This document shows positions 1-12,713 of a stretch of 64,000 nt of DNA, one piece after another. Each line of letters starts with the position of its first letter. Position 1 is the first letter of the stretch. The DNA is from Pisaster brevispinus (taxonomy: Eukaryota; Echinodermata; Asteroidea; Forcipulatida; Asteriidae), in contig JAMKCF010000051.1 in the NCBI GenBank assembly GCA_023634235.1, positions 496,001-560,000 on the forward strand. Reading direction: 5' to 3'. The notes under the pieces were generated by a model, which did no database searches, was not told where the DNA came from, and saw only the letters and a list, made by a program, of their open reading frames with translations. Made by a program: the position numbers and the translations under genes.

Positions 1-1639
1 AAAAGATACCTGAGAAGGCTGAACAAAAACGGTATTCATTTTAATTGTGTTAGCCTTTGAAACAGGCATCACATGTACAAAAGGAACAAACATGGAATCA
101 GTAAATTACATTTAATTTACATTTCTTGAAAGCTAGAGGATTAGAAGGAATAGTCTCTTCCCAAAGCCATTGACATACCATGTCTTTAGCATATTTGTCC
201 AATGTTAGTATTAGTTCAGACAGTTTCATATGGCTTCATTACCATACCAAAAACTCAGCAGCCACAGAACTATAATTTTTCAATTCTTTGGCAAAAAGCT
301 ACTGAAATGTTATAAACAGGACTGATCTTACTGTAAATTCCATATGATTATTCATAAATGCTACCTGAGTATTAACAAGAATCCAAACATGCCAAAACTG
401 TAATCCAAGCGGTTTTAGAACAAAAAGCGTGTGTTTTTTTATTTGTTTTTAAATATTTAAACTGGGAATTAAAAAATTTACGCGACCAGACAGTTTCATT
501 TGAGGGGCTGGTGGGGGGGGGGGGGGGAGGACATTGATACTCTCAGCATGTCTGATACTTGATGTTAATGCCCTTGTCAGGGAAATATTCCAATTACAAG
601 TTAAATCTAATTCAATGAACTTCCACATAGGAAATAATACTCTGTCAGTGCTGAAACTGAATCAGTAAACTGAGACTTTATATTAGACATAAATAGTTTG
701 TAAATTTCAACACATAAACAAACAACTATCTTATTGTTAGCCAGAAATGAAACAGTCTTGACTTCTGAAGAAGCTCTGTTGTAAATTTTGTATCACTGAA
801 CATTTGAAAAGACTGAATCAAATAAAAGTTTTAGTGCATCATCTTGTTGCAGTGTTTAGATGCAGACAAGCACTAGTTTTATTTAAAACAAAACATATTT
901 GTTAAAGTGATGGCATTCTACTTATAGTCTCTAAGACATACGCTTTGAAATGTTTGTTTTCACAATTTACACAAGTAAAGAAACAGTTCATAGAAATTTT
1001 TTTTTTCTTTTCTTTGCTTACCGAAACCCTTTTACTGTTCGACTTGTCAGTACCATCCACTGGTTTGGAATGATAGATAAACTATGCCAGTCTGCAATAA
1101 TGTGTCTACACAGTAGATACAGTTATCTGTGCACTTGTGAGACAATACACAAGCCTAGCAGTGTATTAGATAGTTGGAAATTCTGCTGGAAAAAAAATAT
1201 GACTGTTTTTTAAGAAGTGAAAACCATGTTTGAGTATTATCTGGTCAAAAGAGTCAAGCAAACTATTCTAAAAGTTGTTGTTAGTGTTAACTTCAATGTT
1301 TAGGATAAAACAGATCTTGTCATCATCAAAATGATAGTTTACCCTAAGTGTAAGGTTTCTGTTAGAGATTCTTCTTTCATGGCATGTTTAGTACAGTGTA
1401 AACAAACTGTTATCAACCATTCATTATAAGACAAAAAACATCCCCAGAAACATAAACCCATGAGGTAGTTTGTTTGAAGACAAATCATTCAATGCACAAG
1501 TTGATTGCTACAACTGAACTTTTCTAGTGATTGAACATGTGATATTTTATTAACACATGGAATTGTAAGAGTGCAACAAAACATAGACTTAGATTCTTTC
1601 TGGCAATAGTTATCAGATGGTTAACATGAAGGAGATATT
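1..1639. other. AT-rich non-coding stretch
   Basis: I see no gene here. The one open frame of note (950-1213) is phenylalanine-rich low-complexity sequence with no recognisable domain. The only structured feature is a G run at 513-527. Confidence 0.6.
513..527. repeat. 15-base G homopolymer
   Basis: An uninterrupted run of 15 G. It is one of many G or C runs of nine or more bases in the window and could form a G-quadruplex. Run length is also a common assembly uncertainty. Confidence 0.95.
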
Positions 1640-2240
1640 AGGAGTGGTCAGTAACTGGACTTGGATTCGTGTCGTGATGACCATCAGAGTAATGGGTCCA
1701 ATCCCTGACTGCAAAATAAAAACGGGGATGCAAAAAGGAGAGTTCAGTAGCTAGACTACCTGATGAAAGTAGTTAACATGATACAAGAGATATAAGGAGT
1801 GGTCAGTAGCTGGATTTGTGTTCTTTTGGCGATGGCCTTCAGAAAAATGGGTCCAACCCCTGACTGCAAATAGTCAAAATAAAAGAGGAGATATAAAGAG
1901 TACCATACAGTACATCAAGACTCCTGGATGAAAGTTGGTGACGTTATAAAGAAGACATATTATGTGTGGTCAGTAACCTGGTTAAGATTCTTTTGGCGAT
2001 GGTCATCAGAATGATTAATCTGACCCCTGGCAGCATATTGTCTATAAAAATGGAGAAATAGGGAATGGTCAGTAACTGGGCTTGAATTCTTGTGTCGAAG
2101 GTCATAAGAGTAATGGGTCCTACATCTGGCTTTGAAAGGTCTCCTTGAAATTAGAACATTCATAAGGTCTGGAAAATAACTGGACTTGGATTCTTTGGCG
2201 ATGGTCATCTCAACAATTGGTCTGACTTGCTTCACTGTAC
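1640..2240 (+). repeat. Five-copy array of a GGCGATGGTCATCAG motif unit
   Basis: Five diverged copies start near 1647, 1801, 1968, 2068 and 2168. Each has a GTCAGTAACTGGACTTGG-like segment, then a GGCGATGGTCATCAG-like core, then a GGGTCCAAxCCCTGACT-like tail. Spacing is about 100-167 bp. The same unit recurs on the opposite strand at 57.4-59.8 kb. Read on this strand, one frame gives LDLDSxGDGHQxN, but in-frame stops interrupt most copies here, so this array is not coding now. Whether it began as duplicated exons or as a plain satellite is open. Confidence 0.8.
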
Positions 2241-3344
2241 GTCTAAGACCCACATGCACAGCATTTATCCAGCCTTTGCCTAACTGTTTGATAACTATTG
2301 CCTTAATGTATGTACAACTAATGGTTTCTAACAAGGCTCACTACAGAAGTTCTGAACAGACTTGATTATAGAAACAGAGTTTTATTGAAGAAAGGGAGGG
2401 GCACATGAGGGTACAATGTACACAATGTGTCTCTTTGTTTGGAGAAATTTACCGGGGTGGGGGGAGATTGCAAAAACAAAAATTAAATGTTGTTGTCTCA
2501 ACTAACTTTTTCCACTGTACTTTACATGCCATGAATAGTCATTAAATTTAGTTTTAATTTTATTAATATAAAACATATATTAGATTCAATTTTGGGGGCA
2601 TTTAATTTTTAACCTAGCAGCTGTGTGGTTAATGTTCTACTTATCCTGTTTTAATTGTAAAATACATCAAATTGAAAAAGATTCGGCTGAAAAATAAGTC
2701 CTCAAGCTCAAAAAAGAAATCTCAAATTCAGTTTATTGTGTGGAATGTAGAGCTTAACCCACAGCCGATTCTTAACTATGTTTTTATTGCTATCCTTGTC
2801 ACATGCTGCTTTAGGGACTTTGTAAGGGTAGCGGGTAGCAGGAGCTACTTCAGGATCTGACACTCCTGCCCACGTAATGTTACAGGTCCACTTTCCCTCA
2901 GTGGTTCCACCTGGTTGGGCCCTACCCGGGGTTAAGGGTATATTGAGAAACTCATGACCAAGCAGTAAAGACATCATTGCTGTACTTGAATGGCTGATAA
3001 ACATTTACAACAAAGGAACACACAGAGCTTGGAGAAGATGGATAAGCATTTAGCCACTATCTGCTTAGACTTCTCGGATTAGCCATGGATCAATTTCAAA
3101 TAAGAAATCTGACACAGCCGCCAAAACAGTAAGATTCTGATAAGAATTTCAGCAGTTTGTCAAAGTGAAGAAGTGTTCCAACTGAGGAAAGACTTGCCAA
3201 TGATGCTGCAATAATCACAACGACCTAAGGTCCTGTGCAGATAAAGATATAATCCAATGGAGGACTTATGCATCCATTGCTAACAGCGGATTGATGACAT
3301 CAAGATTGTTACAAACTATTCATCAGTCCTGTCCTGCATCCAAT
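2241..3344. other. Non-coding stretch with a GC-richer patch
   Basis: No gene is recognised. Around 2840-2960 the base composition rises, and the minus strand (open 2708-3004) reads WTCNITWAGVSDPEV within a longer frame. It has no convincing splice sites or known domain. It could be an old exon or repeat fragment. Confidence 0.4.
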
Positions 3345-3720
3345 TCAAGAACTGTTACCAAAAGAAACTTAAACCAGAGGAGAGTTTTAAGACTATTGAA
3401 CTACAACTTGATGATATTAAGGAGTGCATTCACATTCAGCAGTAACAACAGAACTGATACCAGCAACCAAAGGAGACGTTTAAAATCTAACACTGCAATT
3501 TGATGATATCGATCAAGGGATTCACATTTAGCTTTATCAACAGGACTGTTATCAAATTCAACAGGAGACCATGTAAGACTGATATCCAGGAACGGAGTCA
3601 CAGAAACTAACATCATCAAAACTGTCTTTAAAGAATGGAGGAGGCTCCTGAGAATGCTAATGGATGGAATCTGAACAAACTTTACCAACAGAACTGTTAT
3701 CAATAACCAGAATGGAATGT
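3345..3720 (+). repeat. Diverged tandem repeat, four copies
   Basis: An AGAACTGTTAYCA-like anchor recurs at 3348, 3450, 3542 and 3690. It is followed by AACMARAGGAGA-like text and a TTGATGATATxxA segment in two copies. Spacing of 92-148 bp and substantial divergence indicate an old tandem array. The short open frames here lie inside the repeat and I do not call them genes. Confidence 0.6.
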
Positions 3721-4740
3721 AAATGAAGGACTGCTCCACTTCACATCAAAGACTGCATTCCATTCCAAAAATAACATTGTAAAAATTATATATTGCATGT
3801 GACTGGGTGGCAGTTTAAGTTTGTTCTTAATTCCCTTTATATAGAATTGTTTAAAATTAATTACAAATGTTTAGAAATGTTTTTCTTCTAAGGGGAGTAC
3901 GTAAACACACAACCTAATTTGAAATTCTAAACATTAATCATATTGACAGTAATGAAGTGCTGTAAAGCACATGTCCACCATAAGGTGCTGAAAGCAAAAG
4001 AAAGGTGTATAAAGCAAATAGTTTCTACGATCATCATAAGATTTCTTTGTTTTTCATTAATGCTTCAGGTTTCCAAATGACAATTTCCAATAAAAAACAT
4101 TTCAATGAAAAAATTTGTGCTAGATTGAGGGTCACTACGTTCCCCGTTAAAGAAAAGTGAAATAACTAGACATTTCATTAGACCCTTATATTGGATTTAC
4201 AGGTAGACTGAATTATAATGGTGACAGACAAGGTGTAGCTTTTCCAACTTCTGATGTTTTTCAAGGATAATTTTATCAGTCACAGTAAAGTGATTTGGAT
4301 TGGTTCAGTTTGTCCTTAATTTTCTCACATTAAGAAACATTTAATTTCAAAAAGAAATCAAATTAAATTGAATTCGAATTAATAAAACAATGTTTTTTAA
4401 TTGTTCATTTCCATAAAGTATAACAATGCATTGACGAAAACCCATAACTAATTATTTTTTTTCTTCAAATTGACAGTGCCTAATAATAAGAAATAAGATC
4501 ATAACAAACAATGCATTCATCTACTGTTATTTTCAAATACTTATTTCTGTTGTTAATTTCCTATGGTGGTATATTCCTTGCCTTTCATCTCTATACATCC
4601 AGGCCGATACCTCACTTTTATTTCAATTTTTTTTACATAGATTCGATTTCCAATCCCTTTTTAGATGTCTTAGTTTTTTTCTTCTCTCCAAAATTAAAGG
4701 GTTTCGATTTTCCTCTCAAGTCACTGACCTTTGATGTGTG
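3721..4740. other. AT-rich non-coding stretch
   Basis: I see no gene. A 76-codon frame at 4511-4741 runs into the first minisatellite unit and is hydrophobic but unrecognised. Confidence 0.5.
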
Positions 4741-5215
4741 ATGCCCCTTCTCAAATCACTGACTTTTGATCATGTGTAGATGCCACTTCTCAAATCAATG
4801 ACCTTTGATCATGTGCAGATGCCACTTCACAAATCACTGAGCTTTGATCATGTGTGGATGCCACTCCTCAAATCACTGACCTTTGATCATGTGCAGATGC
4901 CACTTCTCAAATCACTGACCTTTGATCATGTGTGGATGCCACTTCTCAAATCACTGACCTTTGATCATGTGCAGATGCCACTTTTCAAATCACTGACCTT
5001 TGGTCAAGTGTGGATGCCCCTTCTCAAATCACTGACCTTTGATCATGTGTGGATGCCACTTCTCAAATCACTGTCCTTTTATCACGAGTGGATACCACTC
5101 CTCAAATCACTGACCTTTGATCACCTTTGATCATGTGCTGCCCCTTCTCAAATCACTGACCTTTGATCACATGATGACACTTCTCAAATCACTGACCTTT
5201 GTGGATCATGTGTGG
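4741..5215 (+). repeat. 39-bp minisatellite, about 12 units, open as 13-residue repeats
   Basis: Units start at 4741, 4780, 4819 and so on at exactly 39 bp, shortening near 5130-5215. The consensus begins ATGCCACTTCTCAAATCACT and includes TTTGATCATG. Because 39 is divisible by three, 4780-5130 stays open and would encode nine copies of MPLLKSLTFDHVW or MPLLKSLTFDHVQ, with a Trp/Gln alternation at the unit end. Sites vary between units at all codon positions. There is no flanking coding sequence or clear promoter, so an in-frame minisatellite is the likeliest reading. A small repetitive protein cannot be excluded. Confidence 0.9.
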
Positions 5216-5556
5216 ATGCCAATTGGGGTAATTTTAGAATATAGAAGACATGCAAAAGAAGATATGCACTTGTTTGTTCTTCATGATATAAAAGAAAATT
5301 TGATATTTTGAAAACTCATTAGAAATCAACTTAAGATGAGCAAACTTAATGTTTAGATCCATCCTTCCTTGATTCAATACCAATTACTCAGCTCCCTCAG
5401 ATGGAGTTTTCTAGAAGATCAAAACCATAGTGAACTGCCTCAACTTGGTCAAGGATTAGAATAATCTGGACAATGTATGCTTTTTATGATGTTAGAATAT
5501 AGGCTTAGAAAATTAGCTGATATGTTATTGATTAACGTTATTGATTCGAATCGGCC
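5216..5556. other. Non-coding stretch
   Basis: I see nothing supported between the minisatellite and the next mobile element. Confidence 0.5.
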
Positions 5557-5919
5557 AAGGCAGGGTACAGGAAATTTGACAGTCAATCAGGTTTAAATCA
5601 TTTCATTCTATCAACATCATCTGATTGCTGGAAGAACATCTCAAAATCAATGATAAATGTATTGTCTATTGCGCCACGTTTTGATGTAAATGAAATACTA
5701 AAACATTTGTGTCACAACAGACCATTTCCTTTAACAAGAACAGCATTTACTGCTAGTGATCTATGTAACAGCAATGGCTGGTTATAAGTGTTGCATAAGA
5801 ATTGTACACGCTACTCTCAAGTCAAGTGGATGTTAACTTTTTAAAAGGTTCATTGTTACAAAAAAGCAAACTGACAATAATAAAGAGAACTTTTGCGTCT
5901 TCATCCTGTACCCTGCCTT
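5557..5919. mobile_element. MITE with perfect 16-bp terminal inverted repeats
   Basis: The left end AAGGCAGGGTACAGGA (5557-5572) is matched exactly by its reverse complement at 5904-5919, giving a 363-bp element. A related element with GGCAGGATACAGGAT ends lies at 53566-53917. There is no transposase frame inside, so it is non-autonomous. I could not find a convincing target-site duplication, so the superfamily is undetermined. Confidence 0.8.
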
Positions 5920-8491
5920 TCAAAACTTGGATCAACATGAAAGTTTAATTCATTTACTTCATTTTGTTTGCAGTGAGCCTGTGGTGTAGAGGAGATGGAT
6001 GTGGATGGAACAATTCTTGATGTCTCACTGCACTTGTCTGGATCTTCAGTGAGTTCTGGGAAACAGCTTCCTCTAGTCTACACTAAACAACAAGGCATTG
6101 AGAACTAAGCGGTACAGAACAGTAGTTGAAAAGAGCAAATCCATGGCAATGGGGGATACTCCAGAGTCACACATCTTAGTTTCAAACAGTGATTTTAAGC
6201 TGTAGGCAATGAAGGATTTTCAAAAAAAGGGAAATGTTTGAATCCAGATTCATTCAGCCTTCAAACAGGGCTGAGTTTTTCAATTGATGAAAATGGGATA
6301 ATTAACATATTGAAAATCACTATACTGAAGAAGTCAAATTTACTGTCATTATTATACCCTCATTGACATGGATTTGCTGTTAGTTGGTTTTGATTCATCC
6401 TCAAAAGATGAGAACAATAAAATATCAAATTCTTAATGCCAGGCACATGGTAGAAAAGCCCTTGGGTTATAGGCTAATGTTATGCCTGAACCCAGGCACA
6501 TTTTATTAAACTTTTACATGTATGCATATTCACTGTCTGAAAAACAAAGACGTTTTACAGCAATTGATCTTTCAAAGAAGTTCACTATGACTGAGTTGGA
6601 TTTCATCCACTGTCAAACAAACAACAAAAGTCTCCGATGACTAATGCTACAAATCTGTTGTAATTTGTTGTGATATTGCAAAGGCAAAATAATTCTTACC
6701 ATTTGCACCTTTTTTTAATTCTCAAATTTGAACAAGAAACTAATTTGAGAAACTTGATGATGAAAGGTTTAACAAGTTCTTCTCCATGTGCCTGGTTGTA
6801 AAGCCAAAGTGCAGCAGCAGTTGGTTCTTACACATGTTATTCAAAGTTCTTAGTAAAACCAGTTTGTCCGCTTTCGAGAATGTTTTTTATTGAATCATTG
6901 TGGACTTACTTGACAAATACACACAGAAGTGTGAAGATGTTCATGTTTCAACATCAACAGTATAAATAATCCTGTAACTGTTGCAAAGCAACCATAAAGA
7001 ATGAACAACAACTGGCATTCATCATGTTGGTGAACCAATCCAACCAAAGGAATAAAACTATCTTGTTCTCTTGCCATAGCAGTACTTTCTGCTCTAAGTT
7101 TTGATACCATTCAAGAACAGCTTATCGATACTACAAGAATATGGGACTAATGCCCTTAGTTGAAATACTTAATACTGGCAAAGTTAATTACTTATGCCCC
7201 TTTATTCCAATGTAACGATGCTGCACTTTGGCTTTACACAAAAATTGTATAAAGGAAGTTGTGAGATTGATTTTGAATTGTCGTGTTAGACTAATTAAAA
7301 TTTGTATAGTCGAGTGTAGAATTTGATTGAATTTTACGTAAGAAGTGTTAATGTTCAATATCGAAATGTACACTGGCACATCATATTATTTGCTCTTAAA
7401 TTTTGTTGTACTACAACGTAACTGATAAGCTGTGTAGATTCAGTCTGGTATAGTGACATCTTATCTGGTAGACACCATGGATGAACATGAATCCCAAGCA
7501 GAACACAGCAGTTGTGAACAACTCTTAAGCAAAAGAACTTTGCATGAGTCTCAAACACTAAAGTTATGCATTGCCAATGAACAATGATGAGTACAATAGC
7601 TGTGCAAAGCACATGACCAAATATCATGATGTAGTATGGGAGAGAAAACACTGAACCTGAATCAAACCTCAACACCAGGAGCAATGCCGTGTGTTGACAT
7701 GTGCGTAGCTTGAACATAAACTGTACTGTATCATCCCTCTCATTGATTACTACATCCTAACGATCAAAAGCACTCATCAAAAGACGCAATTGATTGGAAT
7801 GTAAAGAGGGTAAAGAATTAAGAAAAAACTCAAACTACAGTCAACCTCACTGTCAACCTCCACCAAATACAATGCTTCAAAACCTACACAATAGTTGTTA
7901 TGTGTTGTCGCTTTGAAAACCACTTAGCTGAATAAACCGCCAATTTTGTTTCCCAAAAGATATGAGTTAATACGAGTTCAAGGTACACACACTGTCCAAA
8001 GATGATTGTTTGAAGAAAACGATTGTGAATTTTTTTAACAATGAATAATTTTGCAAAACAATGCATGAGAAAATCCATTTTTTAAACAGACTTTGAGATC
8101 AGTCTAGTTTCAAGATTTGATCATTTGATGGTTATTTTACCTTGTCATGAACGGAAAGCTTGGAGAAACAGAGTGTGTACCAATATTTAATATGATGTGT
8201 CAGTGTACATAGTGCTTATAACAAAATAAACAAGAGTCTGTTGTGTTTTATTTTGTTGTCTGTTGTGTGTTGGGAAGCATCTGCTTTCTATTTCCATCTT
8301 GTTGCAGCACATACCTTTATCACGCAAAACCCATCTTTTTATTTCTATTTTTCCAAGTCAAATATCGAACAAGGTTAAGCTGGAACAAATTTAGCGGATA
8401 GTTTTTTTTATCTATCTTGGAAAAACCATGAACATTTGATGACTTGAATTACTGCTTTTGCTGTTACATGCAGCCAATCAAAATGACATGT
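5920..8491. other. Non-coding stretch with weak exon-like pieces
   Basis: No gene is recognised. A plus-strand segment 5974-6048 has a pyrimidine-rich acceptor (ending at 5973), an ATG in good context at 5995 (reading MDVDGTILDVSLHLSGSS) and a GTGAGT donor at 6049. On the minus strand, 6905-7110 is open, hydrophobic and followed by GTAAGT. Each is short enough to arise by chance, and no linked exons were found. Confidence 0.3.
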
Positions 8492-8960
8492 GTTGACTCA
8501 ATAGTATTGCCAAGGCATTAACATACAGCTGTTGCTGTAAAAACACACTCTATCTGAGGCTAATCTGTTGTTTCAAATACATGGCAAAAATTGTACAGTT
8601 CAATAAGAGTGTACAGAAATGCTGAAACAATGCCAAATCAGATCACCTGAACATTGAATATTAAGCACTTCCAAATGTGGTATGTTGACTGAGTAGTATT
8701 GCCATCTAGGCATTAACAAACTGTTCTTGCTTTGAAAACAGTCACTCTATCTGAGGCCAATATATTGTTTGAAATACAGCTCAATATATGTGTCTACAAC
8801 AGGATCACCAGTAAATGGACAGTTTTTTAAGGGCAAAGTAACATCAGTAAGACAATGTGTTGTTTCAGTTAGCAATACATCGGCGTGTAATCTGTTTGTA
8901 CACAGACGCTGAAATAATGCCAATTCAGATCACCTGAGTAATGGACAGCTAAAATTTAGA
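8492..8960 (+). repeat. Two-copy tandem duplication, about 192 bp and longer
   Basis: The first unit starts at 8492 and the second at 8684, each opening with GTTGACT followed by TAGTATTGCCA and a GGCATTAAC segment. Both share CTCTATCTGAGGC, then a later CTGAAAYAATGCCAAWTCAG with GATCACCTGA. The second copy carries an internal insertion of roughly 90 bp. Confidence 0.75.
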
Positions 8961-9209
8961 ATGTCATTATCATTTTTTGTTAATATCAAAATAAGTTACT
9001 TTGCCCAGATGGATTTAAAAGATGGCGTGATAAAGGTCTAAAACACTTCTGGTAATGTGGACGGTGAGTTGAAGGGAAGGTACAATGTTAGAAACAATTA
9101 TTCAAACTATAACCAAAAAGGTCCCAATGTTCATTCGTTGAAATTTTGATGGAAACAATTTTGTGCCAGGAAAAAGTTCAACTGGACAATATATTTTTGC
9201 ACTTCCAAT

Positions 9210-9640
9210 AGAAACAAATACAAAAACTTGCTTAAAAAGCAACATTTGTACAAACAGTTTCCCCAAATAACTTCTACCAAAAACTGGTCTCTCAAACTGT
9301 TTGAAAAAACGTAAGAAATACTTGCGTTTCTATCTATTTTTACAAACAAAAACTTGATTTTTCCCCAGAAATTTCTACCAACTCAATTTAACGTGCGCAT
9401 TTTAACGTGAGAAAAACTTACGTTTTTAAAATCTATTTGTACAAAAAAAACTTGTATTCCCAGATTTTTCTACCAAAAGTCAAACTGTTTGAGCATTGTA
9501 ACGCAACAAAAACTTGCGTTTCTCTCTATTTATCAAAAAAAAACTTGACGATTTTTCCCCAGAAATTTATACCAAGTCAAACTGAGTGAGCATTTTAACG
9601 TTAGAAAAACTTACGTTTTTTTTTACCTTTTAGTACCAAC
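9210..9640 (+). repeat. Tandem repeat with a 95-98-bp period
   Basis: Unit starts at 9309, 9404, 9500 and 9598 each read ACGTNAGAAAAACTTACG or a close variant, followed by a pyrimidine-rich stretch, AAAAACTTG, TTTCCCCAGAAATTT and TACCAA. A more diverged unit precedes at about 9210. The ACGT and TTACGT arms within each unit start can pair as a short hairpin. Open frames in this region are repeat artefacts. Confidence 0.8.
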
Positions 9641-9916
9641 CAACTTAAGCTCCTTGAAAAAAATGTACCTTCACTTTAAAAGTCCACATATAAAATAGTG
9701 CTGCAACTTGTATTGAAATAGAAAGCAGATGCATTATGGGGGCATAGGGACTTTGTATATGGGGAAGGTAAGTACATAGAGGGCAGCAGAGTCTGAAATA
9801 AAGACTAAGTATACACAAGTGTTCATATCTGTTGTTATTTATTCATATCTATTCACATCTAATCTCATATTTAAATTTGACCTTGAACTTGAAAAAAAAA
9901 AATTAAAAAAGAGAAG

Positions 9917-10306
9917 CACCCCGGCGAATGCAAGCCCCCCCTGGTGCTCGCACAAGTGTTCCCCGCCCACAGGTGTCAACAGACCTGTCGATGAGCGCCC
10001 TCTATCAACACCATTCAGTGAGAGACTTACTGCAGTGTGTTCAATTGTCCCCAATATTTCTAAGTCTGTGTGGCCAAAGAGCCCTCTGTTGACCGTAACA
10101 AGGGAAGGATCAAACGAACTCTAATAATCAGTTGACTTAGACACAGAGTTAGATGTATCTATCTACCACTCAGGATATTGCCTATGTAAATAGCACCTTC
10201 AAAGTCTACTCTGAACTTTATTTTAGGCAAATTAAATTTGCATAATTGCATCCTGGTTTTTGATCCTATCAAATGGAATATCAAACAAATGTACAGATTT
10301 TTGCCA
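9917..10306 (+). repeat. Dispersed repeat, arm A of an inverted pair
   Basis: Aligns over its whole length, in reverse orientation, with 20129-20502. The shared landmarks include GTGCTCGCACAAGTGTTCCC, then CCGCCC, then AAGTCTACTCTGAAC, then ATGGAATATC. The 5' part is GC-rich and unlike its AT-rich surroundings. Both copies read CSHKCSPP in the same relative frame, but stops differ beyond that, so I treat it as a repeat of unknown class. Confidence 0.8.
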
Positions 10307-12713
10307 ATTTTCTTTAATAGTTTGCCATATTTAGATTTAACGTCACTTTTCGTTTCTACCGCACTGATCATGTTTGCTGACGTCACAAAGAAGAACCTAA
10401 TAAATCTCTGCAATTTTAGTGTTTCTTAGCTTGTTTTATTGAAATTTCGACATACATTTTATTAAGACAAGAAGTCTAGGCTGTTGTACAAATTATTGTT
10501 GGTCAATGGTGTTTAAACGATTTCCTACTTGAGGAAATAATAATTAAGTAAATTGTTAAGTTACTAATGCATTTAGCCTTGTCCAAGTTCATCAGCGCAA
10601 ACAGTGAATTGATTTTAGTGTGTGTAAATGACAAAAGATGATGTGACTTAGTTTTTAAAGTACTATTGCACATGAAGCGTTTACTGAATGAGCTTTTTCA
10701 TGTTTCTTATAGAAACTGGAAGAGGATATTTGAGCGCAATGGTCTCCCATTCATTTGAATGAGTAGAGAAGTCAGATATTAAGGTCTGATATCAAGGTGT
10801 AATGGATCTGACCACATATCTTCAAGGATGTCGAAATCTAGCACACTTTTAACTCAACTATTTATTTCAAAGGTTAAAAGTAGATTGTTAATATTTTTGT
10901 ATCGCTTTTAAGAACTCTAGCTGAGTGACGAGTAGTTTTTAACACTTTTCAAATATTTGGAAGCAGAATTTCTAATTGAATTGGTTGCCATTTCTACTAG
11001 AAGTTTTGTTGAGTAAACTATTTGAACCATAGCAATTCCTGCATCCTAACTTTGAGGCATTTCGTAACAAACACAAGGTTCCGAAGTCCGAATGATTTGA
11101 CTTGATTTGTTTGATGTAACTATTTGTGCCTATTTTATTCTATTTCACTGATTTCAAGCAAGTTATTTTTCTATTTTGTTCACCATTTAGAATTGTGGCA
11201 TTAATTTTTAACTTGTAACTTCCCTAAAACTTTCTTTCTCCCAGTTTCTAGGATGCCAAACTCTCCTGCTACTCAAAACAATGCAAGGCTCTCATGTGTT
11301 TATGAGTCCAAAGTACTTCACTAAATAAGTCAAGTCCATACACTGACATGTTTCCCAAATGATCATATTAGGTAAGTGTAACCTTCAATAACTTCACTAA
11401 TTCTACTACACTTCAAACTGACTAACAAAAGTCCATTTGCTTAGGTTCGGAAATGAGTTATAACTTAATTTAGGTAAATTCCAACTGCATAGAATTTTTT
11501 TAGTGAAGAGTTTCCTTCTCGCACTTTTTCAGGCAATAATTTGAAGCCTTGTACTATTCAAATACTTTTTTGTTGCATTTGTGCTTGATGTAAGTGTAGA
11601 CTAAATTTGGTCCTATCCTTTTCATTCTTGATCATCTGATGTAATGACACATTCCTTAAAAGATGTGTTTAATTTGTTTTTAGTTTTTTCTTTGGTTTCC
11701 TTACACTGTTTTGAGTAGCATATTTCCTGTGTACTATGGTCCTGGGGTGTCTTTTTGTTAGCACCATACTCAGTTTGTGGCTCTTTTTTTGACGATGTGG
11801 TGGCAATTTACTGGCGGATCCATGGGAGATCCTTCTTTTTGAATTTGATCTCCCTTTTTTTGGCTCCCTACATTTTGCCGGAAAGCCCTGTCATGTCAAA
11901 TTCTCCTTTTCCCAAAGTACAATTGCCTTCTGTACTCTGGTACATTTCTCTCCCTTTTTTTTTTTTGGGGGGGGGGCATATTATACAGATCACACAATCT
12001 TACAGTTGATCCCTTACAAGCTTTTAAGATTGTTCAGAGGGGCCCCAACCTGGAGCTCTTTGAACATTATTTTCCGCAACATGCACAATGCTATCCTGAT
12101 TGATTGGGCTACAGTGTAACCAATGATTTCATTGGTCTTGTGTAGAGTTTGGAGATGCTGTTTACAGCGTTATGATGACCAGCAGAACTAAACAATCTGT
12201 GACATTTTAGACACATGCTACAAAACAGGTGTCCTGCTAAATTGTGCATCTAAATGTTGCTGAAACATCACAATGACTACAGAATTTAGTTATTTCAGTC
12301 TCATTTGGTGTGAGGTTTTGTGATTTCCTGAAGTTCATTGCTACTACTCTTAATTTGTCCATCTTTGCATTTTGATATCACCGGTCTAAATGCGAAGTGC
12401 ATTTAAGACACCATTCCACGTGTGACCAACCCTAATTCCCCTACCCCCCCCCCCCTTCATGACAGGACCTCCGGCCAATTTCACCTTCTCTATTTTCAGA
12501 TTCTGGATCCGCCCCTTTCCAATCTGCCCCTCAGTATCAAGGGAAACTATGGTGCCTTTTATTGACACAGGGTTTGCCAGTCCTGCCTCTTTATTGTCCA
12601 TGGTAAAATTAATTGAAGTTTTTACAAATTCATGCACTGTACACTTTACTATACATCCTCATGTATAACAAATACCATGCACCTTTTACAGCTCACATGT
12701 AAACCTATAATAA
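10307..12713. other. Non-coding stretch
   Basis: No gene is recognised. It contains a G run near 11970 beside a T run, a C run near 12445 and a small hairpin at about 12384-12409 (AAATGC and GCATTT arms). A pyrimidine-rich acceptor-like site at 11244 is followed by 27 open codons, which is within chance expectation. Confidence 0.45.

Noticed and set aside
6895..7717. Hydrophobic minus-strand frames as a multi-membrane-span gene
   Set aside because: The frames are short, the hydrophobicity follows from T-rich codons, and only one donor-like GTAAGT supports splicing. I found no family match.
11245..11328. Exon after a strong pyrimidine-rich acceptor, 27 open codons
   Set aside because: A run of 20-30 open codons in one of three frames after any acceptor-like site is expected by chance. 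The same applies to 21554-21625 and 40688.
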